From: UBA7803 sp040219935 | GTDB taxonomy: Bacteria; Pseudomonadota; Gammaproteobacteria; Pseudomonadales; Azotimanducaceae | Direction of reading: 5' to 3' | Assembly: GCA_040219935.1 (NCBI GenBank) | Contig: JAVJUA010000063.1 | Coordinates: 62,001 to 126,000 of the forward strand | DNA: 64,000 bases | Part shown: positions 36,914-48,246 of the stretch, one piece after another | Position numbering within the stretch: position 1 is the first letter of the stretch | Layout of the letters: each line of letters starts with the position of its first letter | Notes under the pieces: generated by a model | Database searches by the model: none | The model's input: the letters and a program-made list of their open reading frames with translations, nothing else | What the model was told of the DNA's origin: nothing | Made by a program: the position numbers and the translations under genes

Positions 36914-38167
36914 GTGACGGACAGCGATCAGCCGCACGGGGCCGGCGGGCCGCCGCTCAGGCCGTGGCACGCCTTCCAGAACCCCGACTACCGCCTGCTC
37001 TGGGGCGCCGGCTTCGCCGGCAGCATCGTCGTCTGGATCCGCATCCTGGCAACCGCTCAGTGGCTGCTGGACGTCACCGGGTCGGCGATGCTGGTGGGCT
37101 TCATCGGCGTGGTGCAGCTCGTGGTGCAGATTCCGGCGCTGCTCTGGGGCGGCACCCTGGCGGACCGCCTCGATCGCAAGCGGGTGATGGCCATGGCCAA
37201 CGCCGTGACCCTGAGTGTGATGCTGGCATTGGGCGTGCTAGATCTCACCGGACACCTGACCGCCCCCCTGGTCTACCTCGGCATCGCCCTGACCGCGGCC
37301 TCGCAGATGTTCGCGAGCCCAGCCCGCTCCGCGCTGGTGCCGGCGGTGGTGCCGGAGCGGCAGCTCATGCTGGCGGTGTCCACGGATACCGCGTCCCAGA
37401 ACGTGGCCGCCATCGTCGGCCCGCTGCTGTTCGCCGCCGTCGCCCTGCTGGCCGGCCTGCACACCGCGTTTCTGGTGGCGGCGGCACTGTCGGTGCCGGC
37501 AGTGCTGCTGCCGTTGCTGATTCGCGCCAGCGGCAACGCCGCCGAGCGCCATGCCGGCTCGGCGCTCGCCCAGACCTGGGACGGCTTCCGCTACGTCTCC
37601 CGGCACCCGATCCTGCCGGGGCTGTTTCTGCTGGACACCGGCATCACCGTGGCATCGTTCTATCGCGAGATTCTGCCGGTGCTGGCCCAGGGCCTGTTCC
37701 GCGGTGGCGCCGGTGCCACGGGTCTGCTGGGGGCGGCCAACTCGGCCGGCGCCGTGGCCGGCTCGTTCCTGGCGCTGCTGCTGTCGGGATATCGGGCCAA
37801 GGGCATGCTGGTGCTCTACGCCACCCTGGCCTATGCCCTGATGCTGCTCGGCTTCGGCACCGTCACCACGCTGTGGCTGGGCGCGGTGATGATCGCCGGG
37901 CTGGGGGCGGCCGATGCGGTGACCGTGGCGGTGCGCCAGACCACGGTCATGCTCACCACGCCCGACGCCATGCGCGGGCGGGCGTTCTCGCTGATGATTC
38001 TGGCGGCGCAGACGGCCAACAACGTCGGCACCATCTGGGTGGGGTTGTGGGCCGGCATCATCGGCGCGGCCAACACCATGGTGCTCGGCAGCGTCATCTC
38101 GGTGGTGGCCACCCTGGCCATCTGGCGCTGGTGGCGGCCGATCCGGGAGTACCGCTCGCCCCTCTGA
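36914..38167 (+). CDS. MFS transporter, EntS-like
   Basis: This 417-residue major-facilitator protein has about 12 membrane helices. FQNPDYRLLWGAGFAGSIV opens it, and GGTLADRLDRKRVM near residue 80 is the motif-A loop. LTAASQMFASPARSALVPAVVP resembles the EntS/MFS_3 branch of exporters. Substrate unknown. Start is GTG 36914. The following OmpA-family gene is 23 bp downstream and may be on the same transcript. Confidence 0.8.
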   Translation: MTDSDQPHGAGGPPLRPWHAFQNPDYRLLWGAGFAGSIVVWIRILATAQWLLDVTGSAMLVGFIGVVQLVVQIPALLWGGTLADRLDRKRVMAMANAVTLSVMLALGVLDLTGHLTAPLVYLGIALTAASQMFASPARSALVPAVVPERQLMLAVSTDTASQNVAAIVGPLLFAAVALLAGLHTAFLVAAALSVPAVLLPLLIRASGNAAERHAGSALAQTWDGFRYVSRHPILPGLFLLDTGITVASFYREILPVLAQGLFRGGAGATGLLGAANSAGAVAGSFLALLLSGYRAKGMLVLYATLAYALMLLGFGTVTTLWLGAVMIAGLGAADAVTVAVRQTTVMLTTPDAMRGRAFSLMILAAQTANNVGTIWVGLWAGIIGAANTMVLGSVISVVATLAIWRWWRPIREYRSPL

Positions 38168-38190
38168 GGGCGCTCGCAAAGGAGAAGGAG

Positions 38191-39177
38191 ATGAAGCACT
38201 CGATTGCAGGAATGCTGGCCTGGATCCTCGTTGCCGCGGCGGCCGTGCCGGCCAGCGCCGAAGACATCGACGGCGTGGTCGAACACCCGATGATTTCCCG
38301 CTACCCCGGTCAGGAAATCCGCTGGCAGCAGATCGAAAACTACATGCCCTACCGGGTGCCGGTCGGCCCGGTCACCGGCTATCGCGCAATCGCTGAGTGG
38401 ATAGACACCGAGGGCCGGGTCACACGCACCTTCTACCGCCTGCAGGGCGAAGACCGCTCGTTTTCCGAGGTGTATGGAAACTATCTCGATTCGCTGCGCG
38501 GCCAGGGCTTCGAAATCGTCGCTCAAGGCATGTCCGCCGATCGCAAGGGCGTGGCCCCCGGAAGCCGGCAGTGGATGGACGTGCTCTATCGGCAAAACCC
38601 CACGGGCAAGCCAGGTGAGGTGAGCACGATGTTCGCCGGCAGCGCGTCATCCGGCGGCGCCGGCTCCATCGTCGCGCGCAGGGAGCGGGCGGCCGGAACA
38701 GCCTACGTCGTCATCAGCGTCGAGCAGCATGCTGCCGACTACGTGGGAACGCTCATCGACATCGTGGAAGTGGAGGCGGCGGAGACCGGGCTGGTCGCCG
38801 TTGATCCGGAAGCGATCGGTTCGGACATGGACGAGTTTGGCCGGGTCGTGCTCGACGGCATCTTCTTCGATCACGACAAGGCGACGCTGAAGCCGGAGTC
38901 GGCCGAGGCGCTCGCCGCGATCGCGGTCTATCTGGAGGCCAACCCGGAGAAGTCCTTCTACGTGGTCGGACACACCGATTCGGCGGGCACCTTCGCCTAC
39001 AACCGCAAGCTCTCCGAAGACCGGGCCCGCGCGGTGGTCGACGCGCTGCGCCTGGAGCACGGCATCGAACCGGGGCGCATCGAGCCCCACGGTGTGGGTC
39101 CGCTGGTGCCGACGTTCGCGAACGCCACCGATGCCGGTCGGGAGCGCAATCGGCGTGTAGAGCTGGTCGAGCGCTGA
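38191..39177 (+). CDS. OmpA-family cell-envelope protein with uncharacterised N-terminal domain
   Basis: This 328-residue exported protein has a signal peptide (residues 1-23, ending PASA-ED). Residues about 30-200 form a domain I could not assign firmly; it is reminiscent of DUF4892 (PYRVPVGPVTGY, FYRLQGEDRSFSEVY). The C-terminal third is an OmpA-like peptidoglycan-binding domain: FDHDKATLKPES, FYVVGHTDSAGTFAYNRKLSEDRA and the final NRRVELVE. ATG 38191 has GGAGAAGGAG upstream. It probably links outer membrane and peptidoglycan. Confidence 0.85.
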   Translation: MKHSIAGMLAWILVAAAAVPASAEDIDGVVEHPMISRYPGQEIRWQQIENYMPYRVPVGPVTGYRAIAEWIDTEGRVTRTFYRLQGEDRSFSEVYGNYLDSLRGQGFEIVAQGMSADRKGVAPGSRQWMDVLYRQNPTGKPGEVSTMFAGSASSGGAGSIVARRERAAGTAYVVISVEQHAADYVGTLIDIVEVEAAETGLVAVDPEAIGSDMDEFGRVVLDGIFFDHDKATLKPESAEALAAIAVYLEANPEKSFYVVGHTDSAGTFAYNRKLSEDRARAVVDALRLEHGIEPGRIEPHGVGPLVPTFANATDAGRERNRRVELVER

Positions 39178-39198
39178 TCGGGAGACCGTCGGCGTCGT

Positions 39199-41204
39199 TC
39201 AGACCGAGAGGTGGCCGGAGTCGCCGCTGGCCCAGGCCTGCAGCAGGGCGGCGGCTTCATCCGGCGCCTCGGCCAGAAGCCGGTCGCCGCGCACCACGGC
39301 CTCGCGCATCAGGTGCGCGTGCCGCTGCGGGTCGGCCAGGCGGAAGCCTTCCTCGCCCGTCTGCCGCGACCCCAGCAGCTCGCCCGGCCCCCGCAGCTCC
39401 AGGTCTTTCTCGGCGATGAAGAAGCCGTCCTGACTGTCGCGGATGGCCTGCAGCCGCGCCCGGGCGGTGGCGCCGAGCGGCGCCTGGTAGAGCAGCACAC
39501 AGTGCGAGCGCACGGCGCCGCGTCCGACCCGGCCGCGGAGCTGGTGGAGCTGTGCCAGGCCCATGCGCTCGGCGTTCTCGATCACCATCAGCGAGGCGTT
39601 GGGCACGTCGACGCCCACCTCGATGACGGTGGTGGCCACCAGCAGGTGGATCCGGCCGGCGGCGAACTCGGCCATCACCGCCGCCTTCTCGGCGCTGGCC
39701 ATGCGGCCGTGCAGCAGGCCCACCCGGTGCCCGGCCAGAGCGCGGCCGAGTTGGGCGGCGGTGGTTTCGGCGGCGGCCAGGGTCTGCTGCTCGCCTTCCT
39801 CGATCACGGCGCACACCCAGTAGGCCTGGTGGCCCTGGTCCAGCACCCGGCGCACCCGCGCCACCACCTCGTCGCGGCGGCCGTCCGGCAGCACCCGGGT
39901 GTCGATGGGCTGGCGGCCGCGCGGCAGCTCGTCGATCACGGAGACGTCCATGTCGGCATACAGGGCCATGGCCAGGGTCCGCGGGATGGGCGTGGCGGTC
40001 ATGACGAGCTGGTGCGGCACCTGGCCCTTGGCCCGCAGCGCCATGCGCTGGTGCACGCCGAACCGGTGCTGCTCGTCGATGATGGCGAGCGCCAGGCGGT
40101 GGAACTGCACCCCGGCCTGGAACAGCGCGTGCGTGCCCACTGCCACCCGGGCCTCGCCGCTGGCGATGCGGGCCGCGGTGGCGCGGCGCTCCGCCGCCGG
40201 CTGGCCGCCGGTCAGCAGCACCACGGAGATGCCCAGGGTCTCGAGCCAGGCGGAGAAGTTGAGGTAGTGCTGCTCGGCCAGAATCTCGGTGGGCGCCATC
40301 AGCGCGGTCTGGGCGTCGTGCTCGGCGGCGCGAATGGCGGCGAAGGCGGCCACCACCGTCTTTCCCGAACCGACGTCGCCCTGCAGCAGCCGCAGCATGG
40401 GCTGCGGCCGGGCCAGATCCTCGAGCACCTCCCGCACAACGCGTTTTTGTGCACCCGTCAGGGCGAAGCCCAGCCGGGCCAGGAGCTGCCGGCCGAGCTG
40501 GTGTGCCTGGGGCAGCGGCAGCGTGCTCTGGGTCGCCCGATCGCGCTGGCGGCGGCGCATCAGCAGGTAGTATGCGGTCAGCTCGTCCAGGGCGAGCCGG
40601 GTCTGCACCGCCTTGATGTCGTCGGCGCTGGCGTCGGCCGGGGGGTGGTGCAGGAACAGCAGGTCGGCATACGGCGTGCCGGCCGCATCGGGCCAGTCCA
40701 GGGTGGCGAGCTGGGCGGTCAGCGACCGCAGCCGGTTCTGGCCGAGCCCCTTGGTGGTCCGATAGACCGGGGTCAGCCCCGGCGTCAGCGGCGGGCCCTC
40801 GCCGGTGAACACCCGGTACTCGGGGTGCGCCATCTCGAGACCGGTGGGGCCGAGGCGTGCTTCGCCGAAGGCGCGCAGGCGCATGCCCGCGCGCACGCCG
40901 TTCTGCTGACGCGGTGCGAAGTGGAAGAAGCGCAGGGTCAGAAAGCCGCTGCCGTCGCCGATGGTGATCAGCCAGCTCCGCCGCCGGCCCAGGTTGATCC
41001 GCGATTCGAGCACCTCACCCTCCACCAGGCACTCCCGATCGGTGGTCAGGCGGTTCAGGGGCACCAGCCGGCTGCGGTCCTGGTAGCGGATGGGCAGGTG
41101 CAGCAGCAGGTCGCCGAGCGCAAAGATGCCCAGGCGCTCGAGGCTCGCGGCCAGGCTGGGCCCGACGCCCTTGAGGGTGCCGACGGGCCGGTCGCGGAGC
41201 GCGG

Positions 41205-41208
<4 letters not shown>
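39199..41208 (-). CDS. recG: ATP-dependent DNA helicase RecG, probable CTG start
   Basis: This branch-migration helicase rescues stalled forks. Walker A is GDVGSGKTVVAAFAA, the box II is IDEQHRFGVHQR, and the C-terminus has RGPGELLGSRQTGEEGFRLAD. The first canonical start (GTG 41064) would remove homologous residues: the frame upstream encodes LKGVGPSLAASLERLGI and LLLHLPIRYQDRSRL, which belong to every RecG wedge domain. No ATG, GTG or TTG is found there. CTG 41208-41206 overlaps the spoT stop as CTGA and gives 669 residues, near the family's usual 690. Confidence 0.9.
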
Positions 41209-43515
<2,307 letters not shown>

Positions 43516-43538
<23 letters not shown>

Positions 43539-43788
43539 CTCCTATGCCGAACGTAACTTCCACCCGCTCATCCTCAATGGAGGCATCCTGCTCGTCAAGC
43601 ATCTCGTTGTTGATGAGGCCGGCCGCAATCTCGCGCAGCGCCAGCACGGTGGGCTTGTCGTTCTCTTCCGGCACCAGCGGCTGCACGCCGAAGCGGCGCA
43701 TCTGCCGGGCGCGACGGGTGGCCACCATGACGAGTTCGAAGCGGTTGTCGACGTGGTCCAGGCAATCTTCGACGGTGATGCGTGCCAT
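43516..43788 (-). CDS. rpoZ: RNA polymerase omega subunit
   Basis: This 90-residue RNA polymerase subunit begins MARITVEDCLDHVDNRFELV and continues VMVATRRARQ, the conserved core of omega. It overlaps spoT by 23 bp. The gmk-rpoZ-spoT order is conserved in gammaproteobacteria and places omega, which helps bind ppGpp, beside the alarmone enzyme. Confidence 0.97.
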
Positions 43789-43827
43789 GAGGAGGGTCCT
43801 GTGATCGGGGGATTCGGCGAGCGCGCG

Positions 43828-43856
43828 AGTGTAGCCGCGGTTCAGGGGGCTTTCAA
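43828..43856 (-). promoter_or_regulatory. Sigma-70 promoter for rpoZ-spoT-recG
   Basis: On the minus strand TTGAAA (43856-43851) and TACACT (43833-43828) are 17 bp apart. The -35 lies in the last codons of gmk and transcription would start about 30 bp before rpoZ. This gives rpoZ-spoT a promoter apart from gmk. Confidence 0.6.
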
Positions 43857-44492
43857 GAGATCGTCCAGCAGGCTGCCCAGCCGCCGCTGCTGGCGAAACA
43901 GCCGCAGCCGCTCGGCGCGGACGATGGCGGAAAGCTCCTCGGTCGCCGTCGCGAAGTCGTCGTTGACCAGCAGGTAGTCGTAGTCCTGGTAGTGGGACAT
44001 CTCCCAGCGCGCCTTGTCGAGCCGCTCGCGGATCACCGCGGCATCGTCTTCGCCGCGCTGGGTGAGCCGGGTGGCCAGGGTTTCCGCCGACGGTGGCAGG
44101 ATGAACACGCTCACGGCTTCCGGATAGCGGCTGCGCACCTGCGCCGCGCCCTGAAAGTCGATCTCCAGCACGACGTCGCGGCCGGCCATGCGCTCGGCGT
44201 CCACGGCGGCCATGGAGGTGCCGTAGTAATTGCCGAACACCTCGGCATGCTCGAGAAACTCGCCGGCGTCGATCATGGCCTGGAAGGCGGCCTTGTCGAC
44301 GAAGTGGTAGTTCACGCCGTCGGTCTCCTTCGGGCGCTTGCTGCGCGTGGTGTGAGACACCGAGACCACCAGCCGCCGGTCGCGCGCCAGCAGCGCTGCC
44401 ACCAGGCTGGTCTTGCCGGCCCCCGATGGCGCCGACACGATCAGCAGCATGCCCGCAGCGGGCGGAGTGGCGGATCCCGGTGCTCGCTTCAT
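43842..44492 (-). CDS. gmk: Guanylate kinase
   Basis: This 216-residue enzyme phosphorylates GMP to GDP. The P-loop SAPSGAGKTSLVAALLA is near residue 20. SVSHTTRSKRPKETDGVNYHFV and FGNYYGTSMAAV form the GMP-binding part. The ATG overlaps the yicC stop as ATGA. Confidence 0.97.
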   Translation of the reverse strand: MKRAPGSATPPAAGMLLIVSAPSGAGKTSLVAALLARDRRLVVSVSHTTRSKRPKETDGVNYHFVDKAAFQAMIDAGEFLEHAEVFGNYYGTSMAAVDAERMAGRDVVLEIDFQGAAQVRSRYPEAVSVFILPPSAETLATRLTQRGEDDAAVIRERLDKARWEMSHYQDYDYLLVNDDFATATEELSAIVRAERLRLFRQQRRLGSLLDDLLKAP

Positions 44493-45355
44493 TCCAGGTT
44501 CTGCACCTGCTCGCGGATCTGCTCGATCACCACCTTCAGATCCACCGCGCGCTGCGAGGTCTGCGCCAGCACCGACTTCGATCCCAGGGTGTTGGCCTCG
44601 CGGTTCAGCTCCTGGGTCAGGAAGTCGAGACGGCGGCCGTGGGGGCCGGCGCCACGCAGGCTGGTGCGCACCTCCTCCACGTGGATGCTGAGGCGGTCGA
44701 GCTCCTCGGCGACGTCGGCCCGCTGCGCCAGCAGCGCCACCTCCTGATCGAGCCGGTCGGGTTCGACGGTCACACGCAGCTCCTCGAGGCGATGGCGCAG
44801 CCGCTGCATGAGCTGATGGGTGACGGAGGTGGTGTGCCGCTTCACCTCGTCCACCAGGCGGTCGATGTCGGTCAGGCGGCCCTCGATGGCCTCCTGTAAC
44901 TGGGCGCCTTCCCGGGCGCGGTGGGCGAGCAGGTCGGCCAGCGCCTGTTCGAACAGGTCTTCCACCGGCTCCGTCAGGGCCTCGGCGTCCAGTGCGGGCT
45001 CGCTGCCGAGCAGGCCCGGCCAGCGCAGCAGCTCCACGGCGTTGGGCGCGCCGATCTCGGGGGCATCGCGCCGCACCTGCTCGAGAATGGCCAGCAGCTG
45101 CAACAGCAGCGGCCGGTTCAATTCCGGGCGACCGGCCTCGCCGCCGGAATCGGCGCGCAGCACGCAGTCGACCTTGCCGCGCTTCAAGTGGGTGCGCACC
45201 AGGTCTCGCAGCCCGTGCTCCAGGCCGCGCAGCGCGTCGGGCATGCGGAACTGCGTCTCCAGATAGCGGTGGTTGACGCTCTTCAGCTCCCAGGTCAGCA
45301 CCAGGCCGTCGACTTCCTGCTGCGCCCGGGCGAAGGCGGTCATGCTGTGAACCAT
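44489..45355 (-). CDS. yicC: YicC family endoribonuclease-like protein
   Basis: This 288-residue protein begins MVHSMTAFARAQ and has ELKSVNHRYLETQFRMPD, diagnostic for YicC/DUF1732. E. coli YicC has been reported as a ribonuclease affecting small RNAs; the role here is by homology. The C-terminus holds GAGPHGRRLDFLTQELNREANTLGSKS. ATG 45355 is preferred over 45343 by analogy with E. coli MIRSMTAYAR. It heads yicC-gmk and diverges from rph. Confidence 0.93.
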   Translation of the reverse strand: MVHSMTAFARAQQEVDGLVLTWELKSVNHRYLETQFRMPDALRGLEHGLRDLVRTHLKRGKVDCVLRADSGGEAGRPELNRPLLLQLLAILEQVRRDAPEIGAPNAVELLRWPGLLGSEPALDAEALTEPVEDLFEQALADLLAHRAREGAQLQEAIEGRLTDIDRLVDEVKRHTTSVTHQLMQRLRHRLEELRVTVEPDRLDQEVALLAQRADVAEELDRLSIHVEEVRTSLRGAGPHGRRLDFLTQELNREANTLGSKSVLAQTSQRAVDLKVVIEQIREQVQNLE

Positions 45356-45426
45356 GGGGGCCTCGACGCCATGAGCGATTCGAGGCGGCATTCTAACCGC
45401 TCCCGCGGCCGCCGTCCGGCTGCGCC

Positions 45427-45436
45427 GGGGGGGGGG
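45427..45436 (+). repeat. Ten-base G homopolymer in the yicC-rph spacer
   Basis: Ten consecutive G bases lie 71 bp upstream of the yicC start and about 45 bp upstream of the rph -35. The rest of this 210-bp divergent spacer holds the rph promoter and no gene. Confidence 0.85.
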
Positions 45437-45472
45437 CGGCAGCGCGAATGCCACGCACCCTGCGTGCGCGGG

Positions 45473-45502
45473 CTGAACGGGTGGCCGGCCTGGCCCTATA
45501 AT
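45473..45502 (+). promoter_or_regulatory. Candidate rph-pyrE promoter
   Basis: CTGAAC (45473-45478) and a perfect TATAAT (45497-45502) are 18 bp apart, 63 bp upstream of rph. Confidence 0.5.
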
Positions 45503-45565
45503 GGCGCGCCACGCAACCAGGCCGGCGGTACCCATGAGCCATGCACGAACCCACGGCGGCAACCG

Positions 45566-46279
45566 ATGACGGGCGTACGCCCCAGCGGCCGCCGCCCCGA
45601 CCAGCTACGCTCCGTGACCTTCGAGCGCGACTTCACCAAGCATGCGGCGGGCTCGGTGCTGGTATCGTTCGGCGATACTCGCGTGATCTGCACCGCCAGC
45701 GTCGAGGCCTCGGTGCCCGGCTTCCTCCGCGGCAAGGGCACCGGCTGGATCACGGCCGAGTACGGCATGCTGCCGGGCGCCACCCACACCCGCAACGATC
45801 GCGAGGCCGCTCGCGGCCGTCAGGGCGGACGCACCATGGAAATCCAGCGCCTGATCGGCCGGTCGCTGCGGGCGGCCGTGGACATGGGCGCGCTCGGCGA
45901 GCGCACGGTGCGCATCGACTGCGACGTGATCCAGGCCGACGGCGGCACCCGCACGGCTTCCATCACCGGGGGCTGCGTCGCGCTGGCCGATGCGCTGCGT
46001 CGGGTGGGGGTTCAGGCCGCGTTCAGGGGCCTGGTGGCATCTGTATCCGTGGGCATCTGGCGCGGCGTGCCGGTGCTGGATCTGGACTATGCCGAGGACT
46101 CCGGCGCCGACACCGACATGAACGTGGTGCGGGTGGAGTCCGGCGGCTTCATCGAGATTCAGGGCACGGCAGAGTCGGGCGCGTTCGACGATGCGGAGCT
46201 CGACGCCATGCTGGCCCTGGCGCGGCAGGGCACGACCGAGCTCATGGCCGCGCAGCGGGCCGCTCTCGCTGCGGGGTGA
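45566..46279 (+). CDS. rph: Ribonuclease PH
   Basis: This 237-residue phosphorolytic exoribonuclease trims tRNA 3' ends. GRRPDQLRSVTFERDFTKHA, FGDTRVICTASVE, RQGGRTMEIQRLIGRSLRA and DCDVIQADGGTRTASITG cover the active site and phosphate-binding residues. ATG 45566 gives the usual length. pyrE follows 37 bp downstream, as in E. coli. Confidence 0.97.
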   Translation: MTGVRPSGRRPDQLRSVTFERDFTKHAAGSVLVSFGDTRVICTASVEASVPGFLRGKGTGWITAEYGMLPGATHTRNDREAARGRQGGRTMEIQRLIGRSLRAAVDMGALGERTVRIDCDVIQADGGTRTASITGGCVALADALRRVGVQAAFRGLVASVSVGIWRGVPVLDLDYAEDSGADTDMNVVRVESGGFIEIQGTAESGAFDDAELDAMLALARQGTTELMAAQRAALAAG

Positions 46280-46316
46280 CGGTGTTCCGGCAAGGCAATC
46301 ACGAGGAACGGATCAG

Positions 46317-46979
46317 GTGAGCGAGCCAAAGAGTTCCAGGCAGGCGCTGGTCGAACTGCTGGTGCGCTCCGGCGTGCTGCGGTTCGGTGAGTTCACCCTG
46401 AAGTCGGGGCGGCAGAGCCCTTACTTCTTCAATCTCGGCGCGCTGCACACCGGCGCCGCCATCCAGCAGCTGGCGGAAGCCTACGCCGCGCACGTGATCG
46501 CCAGCGGTATCGAGTTCGACGTGGTGTTCGGCCCGGCATACAAGGGCATACCCATCGCCGTGGCCACCGCAGAGGCCCTGGCCCGGGCCGGCCGCGACGC
46601 GGCTTGGGCGTTCAACCGCAAGGAGGCCAAGGCTCACGGCGAAGGCGGGGCCTTCGTGGGCGGCGATGTGGGCGGCCGCGTGCTGCTGGTGGACGACGTG
46701 CTGACCGCCGGGACGGCGATTCGCGAGTCGGCCGGCATGATTGACGAGGCGGGCGGCCGGGTGGTCGGGGTCGTGATCGCCCTGGACCGGCGCGAGCTTA
46801 ACGATGACGGCCGCACCGCAGTACAGGCGCTCTCGGAGCAACTGAGCGCGCCGGTGAGCAGCCTGCTGACCCTTGAAGATGTGATCGACTACCTTGACGG
46901 AGATGGCGGCCCGGACCACCATCGCGACGCTCTGAGAGCCCGAATCCGGGACTACCGGGAGGCCTACTGTGCCCGCTGA
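46317..46979 (+). CDS. pyrE: Orotate phosphoribosyltransferase
   Basis: This 220-residue enzyme makes OMP in pyrimidine synthesis. FTLKSGRQSPYFFNLG is near residue 25, and the PRPP-binding loop VLLVDDVLTAGTAIRE is near residue 123. Start is GTG 46317 with GAGGAACGG upstream. It overlaps the next gene by 11 bp. Confidence 0.96.
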   Translation: MSEPKSSRQALVELLVRSGVLRFGEFTLKSGRQSPYFFNLGALHTGAAIQQLAEAYAAHVIASGIEFDVVFGPAYKGIPIAVATAEALARAGRDAAWAFNRKEAKAHGEGGAFVGGDVGGRVLLVDDVLTAGTAIRESAGMIDEAGGRVVGVVIALDRRELNDDGRTAVQALSEQLSAPVSSLLTLEDVIDYLDGDGGPDHHRDALRARIRDYREAYCAR

Positions 46980-47631
46980 ACGCACCCCCCAACGCCTGCT
47001 CGCCCTGCTGCTCTGCGTGGCCCTGTCGGCCGCCGCGGTGGCGGCGCCGGGTGGCGCTACTGGGGCGGTGATGTTCAAGTTCCGCACCGCCGAGGGCGAC
47101 GTCGTCTATTCCTACACGCTGCCGCCGGGGCAGGCGCGGCTGGGATATGAGAAGGTCGATCTCGGCACCGGCAAGGTGATCGAAACCGTGGCGCCGCAGC
47201 TTCCACCGGCGGAGCTCGAGGCGCGGCTGCGGCGCGAGCGGGCCATGGCCGAGTGCCGCAACGAGCTCGAACGCCTGTACGCGCTGTACGGCACCGAGAA
47301 CGACATCGCCGTCGCCGAGCGTGAGGCCGTGGACGCGCTTGATCGCCGCATCAGCCAGATTCAGACCAACGTTGCCCGCGCCCGGCGTGAGCTGGAGCGC
47401 CTGCGCGCTCAGGCGGCGGATGCGGAACGCTCGGGCGCCCAGGTGACCGGCACCCTGCTGGAGCGCATCCGGGCGAACGAGTCGCAGATCGACCAGCTCG
47501 AGAACGAGATCGCTCAGCGCCGCGCCGAGCAGGCCCAGGCGCGACAGCGCTTCCAGCGCGAGCGGGAGCGTTTCCAGGACGGCCGTTGCCCGGCGCCGGG
47601 TGCGGTTGCGCAGACGCGGGCCGACGACTGA
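46969..47631 (+). CDS. Exported DUF4124-like coiled-coil protein
   Basis: This 220-residue protein has a signal peptide (about 1-26, LLALLLCVALSAAAVAA). Residues 34-75 (MFKFRTAEGDVVYSYTLPP, then GYEKVDLGTGKVIETV) resemble the DUF4124 beta-domain. Residues about 78-200 form a long charged coiled coil. It is predicted periplasmic or surface-exposed. No function is known to me. GTG 46969 overlaps pyrE, suggesting coupling to it. Confidence 0.7.
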   Translation: MPAERTPQRLLALLLCVALSAAAVAAPGGATGAVMFKFRTAEGDVVYSYTLPPGQARLGYEKVDLGTGKVIETVAPQLPPAELEARLRRERAMAECRNELERLYALYGTENDIAVAEREAVDALDRRISQIQTNVARARRELERLRAQAADAERSGAQVTGTLLERIRANESQIDQLENEIAQRRAEQAQARQRFQRERERFQDGRCPAPGAVAQTRADD

Positions 47632-47664
47632 GCGGCGGGCGGCTGGCGCCCGCCGGCCCGCTCA
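47629..47664. terminator. Bidirectional stem-loop between convergent genes
   Basis: CGGCGGGCG (47633-47641) pairs perfectly with CGCCCGCCG (47647-47655) around GCTGG. The outer parts TGAGCGG and CCGCTCA are also complementary and contain the stop codons of the two convergent genes. No T-run is present on either side. Confidence 0.5.
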
Positions 47665-48246
47665 GCGGAACACCGCCCGCTCCAACGCCGTCCACTGCTC
47701 GTCCCAACCCGCGGTAGGCAGGGCGCGGAACTCGCTGCGCACGAACTGGTTGATCCGCCCCTCGGACGCCGACAACAGCAGGTTGGCCCCCGCCGTGCTG
47801 CCGAGCTCGGGGCCGGGCACCCGGGTCACCGACCACTCCCTGAGGATCAGGCGCAGCTGCGTCTCCAGCCGGTCGAAGAGCTGACGGATGCGGTTGCGCA
47901 GCCGCTCGTTCTCGCCGAGCAGGGCGTCGCCCACCAGCAGCCGGGCCATGCCCGGATTGCGCTCCGCGAACGACAGCAGCAGCCACAGGATCATGCGGCA
48001 GCGCCGTTGCGCCGTCGGCTCCTCCGAGAGGATGCGGCTGATCCGGGTGAACAGGCTTTCCTCGACGAACTCGATCAGGCCCTCCAGCATCTTTGCCTTG
48101 CTGGGGAAGTGCCGGTACAGGGCCGCCTCGGACACGCCCACCTGGCGGGCCAGGGCCGCGGTGGTGATGCGGCTGCCCGGATGGGTCTCCAGCATCAGCG
48201 CGAAGGCCTGCAGAATCTCCTCGCGGCGGTTACTGGTGGCCGGCAT
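47662..48246 (-). CDS. slmA: Nucleoid occlusion factor SlmA (TetR family)
   Basis: This 194-residue TetR-fold DNA-binding protein blocks FtsZ assembly over the nucleoid. NRREEILQAFALMLETHPGSRITTAALARQVGVSEAALYRHFPSK is the HTH and is nearly the SlmA form; LIEFVEESLFTRI follows. It overlaps argB by 17 bp and lies near pyrE, as in Pseudomonas and related genomes. A few TetR relatives look alike, but the context supports SlmA. Confidence 0.88.
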   Translation of the reverse strand: MPATSNRREEILQAFALMLETHPGSRITTAALARQVGVSEAALYRHFPSKAKMLEGLIEFVEESLFTRISRILSEEPTAQRRCRMILWLLLSFAERNPGMARLLVGDALLGENERLRNRIRQLFDRLETQLRLILREWSVTRVPGPELGSTAGANLLLSASEGRINQFVRSEFRALPTAGWDEQWTALERAVFR

